Source of the DNA: Mycolicibacterium sp. CBMA 234
GTDB lineage: Bacteria; Actinomycetota; Actinomycetes; Mycobacteriales; Mycobacteriaceae
Assembly: GCF_009729415.1 (NCBI RefSeq)
Contig: NZ_MPKW01000037.1
Location: 124,001 to 188,000, forward strand
Direction of reading: 5' to 3'
Length of the DNA: 64,000 nt
Shown: positions 15,153 through 23,372 of the stretch, one piece after another
How the letters are laid out: every line of letters begins with the position of its first letter
Numbering within the stretch: position 1 is the stretch's first letter
Program-made: the position numbers and the translations under genes
The notes under the pieces: generated by a model
Seen by the model: only the letters and a program-made list of their open reading frames with translations
What the model was told of the DNA's origin: nothing
The model's database searches: none

Positions 15153-16184
15153 ATGAGTAGTGCCGACGACCGTCGCTTCGAGGTGCTGCGCGCCATCGTC
15201 GCCGACTTCGTATCCACCAAGGAGCCCATTGGCTCGAAGGCGCTCGTCGAACGCCACAACCTTGGTGTTTCGAGCGCCACGGTGCGCAACGACATGGCGG
15301 TATTGGAGGCCGAGGGCTACATCACCCAGCCGCACACCAGCTCTGGCCGGGTGCCCACCGAGAAGGGCTACCGCGAGTTCGTCGACCGGATCGATGACGT
15401 CAAACCGCTGTCGACCAGCGAGCGTCGCGCGATCCTGAGCTTCCTGGAGTCCGGCGTCGACCTCGATGACGTTTTGCGTCGCGCGGTTCGGCTGCTGGCG
15501 CAGCTGACGCGGCAGGTGGCCATCGTGCAATACCCGACCCTGTCGCGGTCGTCGGTGCGTCACCTCGAGGTGGTCGCGCTGACCCCGGCGCGGCTGCTGC
15601 TGGTCGTCATCACGGACACCGGCCGGGTCGACCAGCGGGTCGTCGAACTCGGCGACGCCATCGGTGACCATGAGCTGTCCCAGCTGCGCGAGCGGCTCGG
15701 CGTGGCGCTGGAAGGGAAACTGCTCTCCGCCGCGTCCATCGCGGTGGCCGATCTGGCATCGCAGATGGACGGGCACGGGGGCCTGGGCGACGCAGTGGGC
15801 CGTGCCGCGACGGTGCTGGTCGAGACCCTGGTCGAACACCAGGAAGAGCGGCTGCTGCTCGGCGGTACCGCCAACCTCACGCGCAACACGGCAGATTTCG
15901 GCGGGTCCCTGCGGTCGGTGCTGGAAGCTTTGGAGGAGCAGGTTGTGGTCCTGCGGTTGCTGGCCGCGCAGCAGGAGGCAGGTAAGGTCACGGTACGCAT
16001 CGGCCACGAAACCGAGGCCGAGCAGATGGCAGGTACGTCAGTCGTGAGCACCGCCTACGGCAGCTTGGGCAAGGTTTACGGCGGTATGGGCGTGGTGGGT
16101 CCCACTCGGATGGACTATCCGGGCACCATCGCCAACGTCGCGGCCGTTGCCCGGTACATAGGCGAGGTACTGGGCACCCGGTGA
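15153..16184 (+). CDS. hrcA: Heat-inducible transcription repressor HrcA
   Basis: 343-aa repressor that binds CIRCE operators and controls groE-type heat-shock genes, its folding depending on GroEL. The N-terminal winged helix (about 5-75) includes GSKALVERHNLGVSSATVRND and ends in SSGRVPTEKGYREFVD, the classical HrcA signature. The central and C-terminal GAF-like dimerisation region includes HLEVVALTPARLLLVVITDTG and, at the end, GPTRMDYPGTIANV. ATG start with a strong GGAGGTG. It is followed by dnaJ2 after 41 bases, the usual mycobacterial pair. Confidence 0.97.
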   Translation: MSSADDRRFEVLRAIVADFVSTKEPIGSKALVERHNLGVSSATVRNDMAVLEAEGYITQPHTSSGRVPTEKGYREFVDRIDDVKPLSTSERRAILSFLESGVDLDDVLRRAVRLLAQLTRQVAIVQYPTLSRSSVRHLEVVALTPARLLLVVITDTGRVDQRVVELGDAIGDHELSQLRERLGVALEGKLLSAASIAVADLASQMDGHGGLGDAVGRAATVLVETLVEHQEERLLLGGTANLTRNTADFGGSLRSVLEALEEQVVVLRLLAAQQEAGKVTVRIGHETEAEQMAGTSVVSTAYGSLGKVYGGMGVVGPTRMDYPGTIANVAAVARYIGEVLGTR

Positions 16185-16225
16185 GGGTGTTCGGCGGTTC
16201 GAGAGATTAGGCAAGGTTCTTAGGC

Positions 16226-17377
16226 GTGGCACGCGATTACTACGGCCTGCTCGGCGTGAGCAAGGGCGCCAGCGATTCGGAGATCAAGAAGGCCTATCGC
16301 AGGCTGGCCCGGGAATTGCACCCCGACGTCAACCCCGATGAGGGTGCGCAGGCGCGGTTCGCCGAGATCAGCACCGCGTACGAGGTGCTCAGCGACCCGG
16401 AGAAGCGGCGCGTCGTCGACCTCGGCGGTGACCCGATGGAGAGCGCCGGAGGCGGCGCCGGTGCCGGCGGCTTCGCCGGATTCGGTGGCCTCGGCGACGT
16501 GTTCGAGGCGTTCTTCGGCGGCGGCGCGACCTCGCGCGGGCCGATTGGCCGGGTGCGGCCCGGTTCGGACTCGCTGCTGCGGCTGCGGCTGAACCTGGAG
16601 GAGTGCGCGACCGGCGTCACCAAGCAGGTCACCGTCGACACCGCGGTGCTGTGCGATCTGTGCCAGGGCAAGGGCACCCACGGCAATTCCAAGCCCGCCC
16701 GCTGCGACACCTGCCACGGTCAGGGCGAGGTGCAGACCATCCAGCGTTCGCTGCTCGGCAACGTGATGACGTCGCGTCCGTGCCCCGTGTGCGGCGGCGT
16801 CGGCGAGGTCATCCCGGACCCGTGCCACCGCTGTGGCGGCGACGGCCGGGTGCGCGCGCGGCGTGAGGTCAGCGTCAAGATTCCGGCCGGCGTCGGTGAG
16901 GGCATGCGCGTGCGCTTGGCCGCGCAAGGCGAGGTCGGCCCCGGCGGTGGCCCCGCCGGCGACCTGTACGTCGAGGTGCACGAGCAGCCCCACGAATTGT
17001 TCCTGCGCGACGGCGACGACCTGCACTGCACCGTCTCGGTGCCGATGGTCGACGCCGCGCTCGGCACGACCGTGACGGTCGACGCCATCCTCGACGGGCC
17101 GACCGAGATCACCATCGCGCCGGGGACCCAGCCGGGTTCGGTGACCACCCTGCGCGGGCATGGCTTGCCGCACTTGCGCTCTGGCGTGCGTGGCAACCTG
17201 CATGCGCACATCGACGTGGTGGTGCCGTCGCGGCTCGACAACCGCGACCTGGACCTGCTGCGCAAGTTCAAGGAGCAGCGCACGCGCGACGTGACCGAGG
17301 TGCGGTCCGCGCAGAGCATCGGCAGCGGCGGGGGCGGCTTGTTCAGCCGCCTGCGCGAAACCTTCAGCGGCCGTTAG
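16226..17377 (+). CDS. dnaJ2: Chaperone protein DnaJ2
   Basis: 383-aa Hsp40 co-chaperone that stimulates DnaK ATPase. The J domain (1-70) has the HPD triad in LHPDVNPD (about residues 32-34). A Gly/Phe-rich linker (GAGGFAGFGGLGD) follows. The zinc-binding region has four CxxCxGxG-like units (CDLCQGKG, CDTCHGQG, CPVCGGVG, CHRCGGDG, about 142-205). The rest is the substrate-binding beta domain. GTG start at 16226. Downstream of hrcA as in other mycobacteria, so probably under heat-shock control. Confidence 0.96.
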   Translation: MARDYYGLLGVSKGASDSEIKKAYRRLARELHPDVNPDEGAQARFAEISTAYEVLSDPEKRRVVDLGGDPMESAGGGAGAGGFAGFGGLGDVFEAFFGGGATSRGPIGRVRPGSDSLLRLRLNLEECATGVTKQVTVDTAVLCDLCQGKGTHGNSKPARCDTCHGQGEVQTIQRSLLGNVMTSRPCPVCGGVGEVIPDPCHRCGGDGRVRARREVSVKIPAGVGEGMRVRLAAQGEVGPGGGPAGDLYVEVHEQPHELFLRDGDDLHCTVSVPMVDAALGTTVTVDAILDGPTEITIAPGTQPGSVTTLRGHGLPHLRSGVRGNLHAHIDVVVPSRLDNRDLDLLRKFKEQRTRDVTEVRSAQSIGSGGGGLFSRLRETFSGR

Positions 17378-17392
17378 CCTTCGAGTCCGCTG

Positions 17393-18133
17393 ATGAGCCG
17401 GGCGCTGTTCTACGTCGACGCCCTACCGGACGTCGGAGGACTGGCCGTCGTCGACGGTGATGAGGGATTCCATGCGGCGACGGTGCGACGCATCCGTCCC
17501 GGTGAAGAACTCGATCTGTCCGACGGTGCCGGGACGTTGGCGCACTGCGTGATTGAGGACGCGGTGAAGGGCCGGTTGACGGCGCGCGTGCTGTCAACCG
17601 CCGTGGTCCCGGCGGCGGTGCCGTCGGTGACAGTGGTGCAGGCTCTGCCCAAGTCCGAACGATCCGAATTGGCAATCGAATTGGCCACCGAAGCCGGAGC
17701 CGACGCTTTCGTGGCTTGGCAGTCCGAGCGGTGCGTCGCGCGCTGGGACGGTGCGGCCAAGGTGGAGAAGGGTTTACGACGCTGGGCTGCGGTGGCCCGG
17801 TCGGCGGCGCGGCAGTCCCGGCGGCCGTACGTGCCGTCCGTCAGCGGTCCGGTATCCACGGCGGAGTTGGCCTCGTCGATCGGTGCCGGTGTCACACTGG
17901 TGCTGCACGAATCGGCGGAAGTGCCGTTGCGCGAAGTGATTTCGTCGTCGGTGGCAGCAGTGACGTTGATCGTGGGGCCTGAGGGCGGCATCACCGACGG
18001 TGAGGTGGCGGCGCTGGTCGCCGCCGGCGCGGTGGCCGTTCGACTGGGCCCGTCGGTGTTGCGCACGTCGACCGCGGCCGCTGTGGCGCTGGGTGCGCTG
18101 GGCGTGCTGACGCCGCGCTGGTCGTCTGACTAG
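17393..18133 (+). CDS. rsmE: 16S rRNA (uracil-1498-N3)-methyltransferase RsmE
   Basis: 246-aa SPOUT-class methyltransferase that methylates U1498 of 16S rRNA using S-adenosylmethionine. The N-terminal PUA-like domain starts with RALFYVDALP. The C-terminal SPOUT knot contains IVGPEGGITDGEV and LGPSVLRTSTAAAVAL, which form the AdoMet pocket. ATG start 15 bases after dnaJ2. The stop overlaps by 4 bases with the convergent gene on the minus strand. Confidence 0.95.
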   Translation: MSRALFYVDALPDVGGLAVVDGDEGFHAATVRRIRPGEELDLSDGAGTLAHCVIEDAVKGRLTARVLSTAVVPAAVPSVTVVQALPKSERSELAIELATEAGADAFVAWQSERCVARWDGAAKVEKGLRRWAAVARSAARQSRRPYVPSVSGPVSTAELASSIGAGVTLVLHESAEVPLREVISSSVAAVTLIVGPEGGITDGEVAALVAAGAVAVRLGPSVLRTSTAAAVALGALGVLTPRWSSD

Positions 18134-18660
18134 ACCTCTCCGTGCAGGTATTTCGCCCGCGCCTCTGCCTCGGCGGCCAATGACTGCTCGGGAGTCGGCA
18201 GTTGCATCTGCTGCTCGATGTAGTCGCGGGCGGTGGCCGGGTCCAGGCCCTGGTAAGTGAGCATCTGCTCGACCAAAAGATGCTGCACCGCACGGCCTTT
18301 CATGTTGGCCAGCTTCGCCGTCGCCAGAATCTGTTGCGCGAGTTGCGATTCAGGCATCCTGGCCACGTCGTGGGCCAACGCGATGCGCTGGATACGCCCG
18401 CCGGTGCTGGCCTGGACCGTGATGGTGCCCGCCGGGTTGGATACGTTCACCCAGACCGGGACACTCGGAACGGCCGTGACATCGGGCGCGGGCGCGGGCT
18501 GCGCATAGTCGGGGTGCGCGCCGCCGAACTGGCTGTCTTGACCCCAGTGGTCCCCGGGTAGCCAACTGTCTTCTGGATCGGCGGCAGCAGTGTCGCCGTA
18601 GCCGAACGAGTCGAGCACACTCTCGTGCTCGTCGGGGTCGTCCCACGAATTGCCTGGCAT
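18130..18660 (-). CDS. EspD-like protein, cassette copy 2
   Basis: 176-aa acidic protein. It resembles ESX-1 EspD: an acidic N-terminus (NSWDDPDEHE), a central beta-rich part (VWVNVSNPAGTITVQAST, GGRIQRIALAHDVARM), then ESQLAQQILATAKLANMKG and a C-terminal LPTPEQSLAAEAEA motif. EspD stabilises EspA and EspC in M. tuberculosis; the same chaperone-like role is inferred here. It starts 5 bases after the EspC-like gene and is clearly paralogous to the protein at 20543-21148 (shared ILATAKLANMKGRA/ILSTAKLANMKGRA). Last gene of the six-gene minus-strand run. Confidence 0.75.
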   Translation of the reverse strand: MPGNSWDDPDEHESVLDSFGYGDTAAADPEDSWLPGDHWGQDSQFGGAHPDYAQPAPAPDVTAVPSVPVWVNVSNPAGTITVQASTGGRIQRIALAHDVARMPESQLAQQILATAKLANMKGRAVQHLLVEQMLTYQGLDPATARDYIEQQMQLPTPEQSLAAEAEARAKYLHGEV

Positions 18661-18665
18661 CGGGG

Positions 18666-18980
18666 TTAGCTCGGCATCGGATGTTGGTTGATGTTGTCCG
18701 CGCCTTGGGCGTCGGCCTGCTCGTACTGGCCTGCTGCCGTCATCAGGTCCTCGGCGGTCTTGGTGACCATGCGCTGAAGATTGGTGCAGGCCGCGGTGCG
18801 CGCCGTCATGGCACTGGTCACCGCGGTTGCCGTGGCCGAGCAGATGGTGCCGTGCGTCGAGGACACCTTCGCGGCCGTGCTGGCGGTGGCGCTGCTCGCG
18901 GCAGGGTAGTGGCCGGCGGCCTCGCTCTGCTTGCCGGATAACTCCCGCAACTTGCCCGGGGTGACGTTCAGGGTGGTCAT
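18666..18980 (-). CDS. EspC-like type VII secretion substrate, cassette copy 2
   Basis: 104-aa helical protein of the EspC/DUF2580 kind. Shared with M. tuberculosis EspC are a START-LNVTPGKL opening, THGTIC in the middle (EspC has THGPYC) and a C-terminal Y-x-x-x-D motif, YEQAD (Y86, D90), the general ESX export signal. Two Cys (47 and 65) keep the same spacing in the paralogue at 21152-21466. Lies between the EspA-like and EspD-like genes as in espACD. Probably co-secreted with its EspA-like partner (inference). Confidence 0.78.
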   Translation of the reverse strand: MTTLNVTPGKLRELSGKQSEAAGHYPAASSATASTAAKVSSTHGTICSATATAVTSAMTARTAACTNLQRMVTKTAEDLMTAAGQYEQADAQGADNINQHPMPS

Positions 18981-18998
18981 GATGAAAGTCCCTTCGGG

Positions 18999-20498
18999 TT
19001 AGGTCTCGGTCGTGATGCGCGGCGGCGCAGACAGATTGGCCGGATCCAGGCTGACGTGGACCGTACCCTGGGCTTGCTCGGGCTGGACGTCGAACTCTAC
19101 GTGGCGGGCACCGTCGTCGACCGAAACGTGGATTGGGGCACGGCCGGCATGGGCGCCGTCGCCGGCTGCCGCGCCGTCCGGCTTGGCGTTAGGGTCGCCC
19201 AGCTCCCCATCGGGCTTGCCGTCGCCGTCCTTATCCTCTTGTGCGGCCTTGTCTTTCGCGGCCTGGTCCGCCTTGTCCTTCTCGTCGTTCTTTTCCTTCG
19301 CGGACTGAATCGCCTGACCGATGAGGCCGGCCAGTGAGCCGAGGCCGCTGCCCGCGCCGCTGCCGCCGCCGGGACTGCCTCCGCCCGAAGGCATTCCACC
19401 CATCGACGGCATGCCGCCCATCGGCGAGCCGCCGGCGCCGGTGGCGCCTCCAGACATGCCAGCCGTGCTGGGCATCTCCGGCATCTTGGGCGTGCCCCCA
19501 CCGCCCCCACCGGGGTTCCCACCACCACCGCCACCACCGGTGTCATTGCCACCCGGGGTATTTCCGGGACCTCTGCCCGGCGGGGTGTTCCCTGGGTCGA
19601 CTCCGGGTTCGGGACTCTGCGGGAGACCAATTGGCGGGGGAGCAGTGGCGGTTGCGACGGTCTGATATCCGGATGCGGCCGCCTGCATCTCAGTCGCATT
19701 GGCGGCGGCGTGGGCGGTCATGGCCTGCATGACCTGATTGGCGGCAGACATCGCGGTATTGGTGGCCACGGTCTGCTTCGTGATCCAGCCGGGAATGTCG
19801 CCCATATTCAGCGACATCACCGCCGGCGGGATGGCCATAGACAGCATGGTTGAGATGGTGTTCATCTGCTTGCGGGCGGTCGCGAGCTGCTGTGCTTCGC
19901 GGGCAAGGATTTTCGCGACGGCGCCATCTGCCTCGACGATGGCGTTGGTCTGCTCGATCTGGCTTTTGTTCTTGGTCGAGTAGGCGGTAGCGCCGGTGCC
20001 GGACCAACTGTCGCCGGGGACCGCCTGGCCGAGAGTCGTGGCGCTCGACTTCAATTCGTCTGCGCCCTTGCTGAATGACTCTCCGTGCTCGGGCGCACCG
20101 GTACCCAACTGCTTGGACATGCTCTCGAGGTCCTGCAGGCCGCGCGCGATGATCGGCGTCTCGAACGACGCCATTTGGAACAACTTGCCGGCCATGTCTG
20201 CTGCGTCGGCGATCAGTCCGCCGACGGCCATGACGCCGTTGACGATCGCATTGTTGACGTCATTGAGGAGGCCGAGTTCGGTGTCGATGGTGGCTTTGAC
20301 ACCGTCGACCAGCCCTTCGACCAAATGCTCGCCACCGTCGAGGACGGTCTCGCCGACTTCACTCAACGTGTGGGTGTAAGTTTCCACGCCTTCGGTGAAT
20401 ACGTGACCGGCTTCATCGATGGCGTGGTCGACACCATTGACAACCTTGGCCGCACCGCGACCGACGTCGGTCAGAAAATCTGTGAGTCCGCCGAACAT
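18999..20498 (-). CDS. EspA-like large type VII secretion substrate, cassette copy 2
   Basis: 499-aa protein. N-terminal helical part (about 1-270) includes GESFSKGADELKSS and WSGTGATAYSTKN, which corresponds to WLGSAADKYAGKN of EspA and carries the WxG turn. A long Pro/Gly/Met-rich linker follows (about 285-385), then a charged Lys/Asp stretch ending in EDKDGDGKPDGE, which looks like a calcium-binding DxDGDG loop. The C-terminal domain has APIHVSVDDGARHVEF and finishes VHVSLDPAN...APPRITTET, almost identical to copy 1. No signal peptide. Predicted to be an ESX-secreted partner of the next gene. Confidence 0.75.
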   Translation of the reverse strand: MFGGLTDFLTDVGRGAAKVVNGVDHAIDEAGHVFTEGVETYTHTLSEVGETVLDGGEHLVEGLVDGVKATIDTELGLLNDVNNAIVNGVMAVGGLIADAADMAGKLFQMASFETPIIARGLQDLESMSKQLGTGAPEHGESFSKGADELKSSATTLGQAVPGDSWSGTGATAYSTKNKSQIEQTNAIVEADGAVAKILAREAQQLATARKQMNTISTMLSMAIPPAVMSLNMGDIPGWITKQTVATNTAMSAANQVMQAMTAHAAANATEMQAAASGYQTVATATAPPPIGLPQSPEPGVDPGNTPPGRGPGNTPGGNDTGGGGGGGNPGGGGGGTPKMPEMPSTAGMSGGATGAGGSPMGGMPSMGGMPSGGGSPGGGSGAGSGLGSLAGLIGQAIQSAKEKNDEKDKADQAAKDKAAQEDKDGDGKPDGELGDPNAKPDGAAAGDGAHAGRAPIHVSVDDGARHVEFDVQPEQAQGTVHVSLDPANLSAPPRITTET

Positions 20499-20542
20499 CT
20501 AAGTCGCCCAATCATATTCGCTCACAGACAGGGCCGCGGCGA

Positions 20543-21148
20543 TCAATGTTGACCCCGGAGGTATGCCGCCTCGGCCTCGGCCACCGCGTCATCGGCCTGT
20601 CGCGGCGTCGGCAGGTCGGACGCGTTGGCCTCGATGATGGCCTCGACGCGTTCCTCGTCGAGTCCTTCGGACAGCAGGACGCCTTCGATGAGGGAGCGTT
20701 GAATCGCACGGCCCTTCATGTTCGCGAGTTTTGCAGTGGACAAGATGCTGCGGGTGAGTTCGGCCTCGGTCACCGCGGTGGCGCCAGGGCTGAGTTTGAT
20801 TCGCTGGATCGAACCGCTGATCGATGCCTCGGCAGTGACTCTGCCTGCGGGGTCGGTCACCGCGAACACCGCCACCCGCCGCGGTTCGTCGTCCTGCGGT
20901 GCTTCGTCGTCATCCGGTGCTGTGGTGGCTGGCGGCTCCATCGCGGCCGCGTACGAGTCGGCGTCATCCGGTTCTTCGCGGTGCGCCTCGTCGTCTGAGG
21001 TCACCAGCTGGTCTAGACCCGAGTCGTCGGGGTCTGCGTCGTCGACGCTGCCGGTGTCGCCGAGGTAATCAAGCGCGCCAGCGGTGTCCGGATCCTGGTC
21101 GTCGTGGTCGTCGTGGTCGTCGTGGTCGTCCCAAGAATGGTCGGACAT
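20543..21148 (-). CDS. EspD-like protein, cassette copy 1
   Basis: 201-aa very acidic protein. It opens with a DDH tripeptide repeat (about residues 7-18) encoded by 9-bp DNA repeats. The second half resembles EspD: VFAVTDPAGRVTAEAS (EspD has LFTVTNPPRTVSVS), TEAELTRSILSTAKLANMKG, then LPTPRQADDAVAEAEA. Starts 3 bases after the EspC-like gene. Paralogue of 18130-18660. A role as cytosolic stabiliser of the EspA/EspC-like pair is inferred from EspD. Confidence 0.75.
   Translation of the reverse strand: MSDHSWDDHDDHDDHDDQDPDTAGALDYLGDTGSVDDADPDDSGLDQLVTSDDEAHREEPDDADSYAAAMEPPATTAPDDDEAPQDDEPRRVAVFAVTDPAGRVTAEASISGSIQRIKLSPGATAVTEAELTRSILSTAKLANMKGRAIQRSLIEGVLLSEGLDEERVEAIIEANASDLPTPRQADDAVAEAEAAYLRGQH
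21097..21130 (+). repeat. 9-bp tandem repeat (3.8 copies) encoding DDH units
   Basis: GGTCGTCGT occurs three times in a row followed by a partial fourth. On the minus strand it encodes Asp-Asp-His repeats in the EspD-like protein. Being a multiple of three, copy-number changes would not shift the frame. Confidence 0.9.
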
Positions 21149-21151
21149 CGA

Positions 21152-21466
21152 TCAGACCTGAATCTGCTTGGAGAGGTGGGAGCCTTCCTGCGCATCGGTC
21201 TGATCGTATTGGGCCGCGCCGCGGGTCAGATTCTCAGCCAAGTGGCGAGATTTGTTCTGCATCTGCTCGCAGGCAGCTTTACGCGCATTGTTCGCAGCGC
21301 TCAGCGCTGATTGCGTCGACAGGCACAGCGGCCCGTGGGTGGCCAGCACTTTGACCTCGACGTAGGACGTGGTGTTGCCCGCAGCGCTGAACACAGCGGC
21401 GGCATCGGTTTGCTTGGTGGACAGCTGCCCCAACTCTGAGGTTTCGACGCTGAGCTTGCGGGTCAT
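21152..21466 (-). CDS. EspC-like type VII secretion substrate, cassette copy 1
   Basis: 104-aa helical protein paralogous to 18666-18980 and resembling EspC: LSVETSELGQLSTKQ at the N-terminus, THGPLC (EspC THGPYC) in the middle, and the export motif YDQTD (Y87, D91) near the C-terminus. Cys 48 and 66 are at the same spacing as in copy 2. ATG start preceded by GAGGAG at 7 bases. It lies 21 bases after the EspA-like gene. Confidence 0.8.
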   Translation of the reverse strand: MTRKLSVETSELGQLSTKQTDAAAVFSAAGNTTSYVEVKVLATHGPLCLSTQSALSAANNARKAACEQMQNKSRHLAENLTRGAAQYDQTDAQEGSHLSKQIQV

Positions 21467-21487
21467 GTGTAGCTCCTCTGGGAAAAA

Positions 21488-23197
21488 TTAGGTCTCGGTT
21501 GTGATGCGTGGCGGCGCAGTGGGATTCGACGGATCCAGGCTCACGTGGACAGGACCTTTGGCTCTCTCGGGATCAACGGCCACCTCGACGTGATGGGCGC
21601 CGTCGTCGAACGACACCTGGATGGGTGCGCGCCCGGCGGGCGAGTCTGTGCCGGCGGCCGCTCCCGGTGGATTCGCATCCTCGGGTTTGGCGTTCGGGTC
21701 GTCGGGCTTGCCGTCGCCGTCTTTGTCGGCATCGGGTGCGTTCGGATCTTTGGCGTTCGGATCCTTGGCGTTGGGGTCTTGCTTGCCCTGCTGCGCAGCC
21801 TGAGCTGCTTGCGTCGCAGCTTGCGCCGCCTGGCCCGCGATGCCGGCGAGGCTGCCGAGGAGGCCGCCACCCCCACCGCTGCCGGAGCCGCCGCCCATCT
21901 GCGGCATCGACGGCATGCCGCCGCCGGCGGCACCGGCGCCTGTACCAGCGCCGGTAGGCATGCTTGGGGCGCTGGGCATCTGCGGCATGCTGGGTGCGCC
22001 GCCACCGGCGCCCGAACCGGAGCCGCCCCCGGAACTCCCTCCGGAGCCGCTACTGGGCCCACCACCGGGCGTGCTGTTGGTCGGACCGGTTCCGGGCGGA
22101 TTGTTTTTGGGATCCCCGCCGCCTGGCGGGCCGTACGGCGAATCCGTGCCTGGCCCGGGCGGCGTGCCCGGCTCGGGTCCGTTGGGGGTAGAACCGCCGT
22201 CATCGCCTTTGCCCGCTGGGGGCGGCGGCATGGAGCTCAGGGGCGGGGCGTTCGACGCGGTTTGATACAGACTCGTCGCCTGGGCCAATTGTGCTGCGTT
22301 GCTTGCTGATTGAGACGTCATGGTGCTCATCGCCATGGTTGAGGCCGCGAGGGCGACGGCAACCGATGTGGCCTGTAGCGCAAGCGATTCGGGAGAGCCG
22401 ATGACTGTTGCTTCCAATGCCAAGCAGACGGGGATCATGGCACCGAGGCAGGTGGAGATGTCGTCCATCTGCTCACGTCCGGCGGCCACCTGCTGCGCTT
22501 CGGCGCCCAGGATTTGCACGACCAGATTGTCAGCCTGCAGCAACTGTTCGGCGCTGCCGATCTGCTCGGCATTCCGGCTGGAGTAGGCCGATGCGGCGCT
22601 GCCGTGCCATGCGTTTGGATAAGCGCTGCTGAGTCCGTCGCCGGCGGCCTGAAAGAGGTCGGCGCCCTGCGAGAACGATTCCCCGGTGTCCGGATCGCCG
22701 ATCCCGAAGAAGAGTGACAGGCCCGTCAGCGTCATCATCCCGGCTTCGATGATGGGGGTCGCCGCGGCCTCGCCCATCAGCAGTTGGGCGAGCTGGCCCG
22801 CGTCGTTGACCAATCCGATGGCACCCATCGGATTGCCTGCCATCAGCTTCTTGACGTTGTCGCCGATGTCCTGTGCGGTGTCGAGGGCTTTGTCGACCTT
22901 GTCGAGTACATCGTTGGCCTTGTCGAGTGTCTTCCCGAGTTTGCCCAACGGGCTACCGCCGTGATGGTCGCCACTGTGGTCACCGCCGCCGCGGTGCGGG
23001 CTGTTGCCGTGTTCGTCGCCGCCGTGTGGTGGACGAGGGATGTGCTGCGTGGGCTCGTCGCCACGGTGTACCGGCGGGCGCGGGATGTGCTGGGTCGGCT
23101 CGTCGCCACCGCGGTGCGGGGGGTTTGGATGGTGCGGCCTAGGCGATGGGCCCGGCGGCCGCGGTGGCCTCGGAAGTCGCGGATGACCACCAGACAT
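21488..23197 (-). CDS. EspA-like large type VII secretion substrate, cassette copy 1
   Basis: First gene of the six-gene run. ATG 23197 is chosen because GGGGAGGG lies 6 bases upstream; the longer frame adds unrelated residues. 569 aa: a Pro/His/Arg-rich N-terminus with a duplicated GDEPTQHIPRPP unit (about 31-57), then a helical EspA-like region with GESFSQGADLFQAAG and AWHGSAASAYSSRN (WxG turn), a Pro/Gly/Met-rich linker, an Ala/Gln-rich helix, DPNAK repeats, DADKDGDGKPDD (calcium-loop-like), and a C-terminal domain ending VHVSLDPSNPTAPPRITTET. The C-terminus and central helical region align with copy 2. No signal peptide; predicted ESX substrate. Confidence 0.75.
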   Translation of the reverse strand: MSGGHPRLPRPPRPPGPSPRPHHPNPPHRGGDEPTQHIPRPPVHRGDEPTQHIPRPPHGGDEHGNSPHRGGGDHSGDHHGGSPLGKLGKTLDKANDVLDKVDKALDTAQDIGDNVKKLMAGNPMGAIGLVNDAGQLAQLLMGEAAATPIIEAGMMTLTGLSLFFGIGDPDTGESFSQGADLFQAAGDGLSSAYPNAWHGSAASAYSSRNAEQIGSAEQLLQADNLVVQILGAEAQQVAAGREQMDDISTCLGAMIPVCLALEATVIGSPESLALQATSVAVALAASTMAMSTMTSQSASNAAQLAQATSLYQTASNAPPLSSMPPPPAGKGDDGGSTPNGPEPGTPPGPGTDSPYGPPGGGDPKNNPPGTGPTNSTPGGGPSSGSGGSSGGGSGSGAGGGAPSMPQMPSAPSMPTGAGTGAGAAGGGMPSMPQMGGGSGSGGGGGLLGSLAGIAGQAAQAATQAAQAAQQGKQDPNAKDPNAKDPNAPDADKDGDGKPDDPNAKPEDANPPGAAAGTDSPAGRAPIQVSFDDGAHHVEVAVDPERAKGPVHVSLDPSNPTAPPRITTET

Positions 23198-23340
23198 GCA
23201 GAACCCTCCCCGATTCCTCATCGACCAGCGGACCCTCGCCAGTGAATTCGAGCCTAACAGCGCCAAACCTCCGTCCATTGCGCTAATTCTCAAATCCGTG
23301 GGGCGGCGGGGCAGCCGGATCTATGTGGCCCGGGGCACAC

Positions 23341-23372
23341 CAATTCCTGCCACAATCAGTCAATTCCTGCCA
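23341..23372. promoter_or_regulatory. 12-bp direct repeat in the divergent promoter region of the esp-like operon
   Basis: CAATTCCTGCCA occurs at 23341-23352 and again at 23361-23372, a 20-bp period (two helical turns). The 268-bp spacer 23198-23465 sits between the divergent esp-like operon and the small exported protein gene; a TTGACC (23387-23392) follows. Likely a regulator-binding pair, regulator unknown. Confidence 0.45.
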
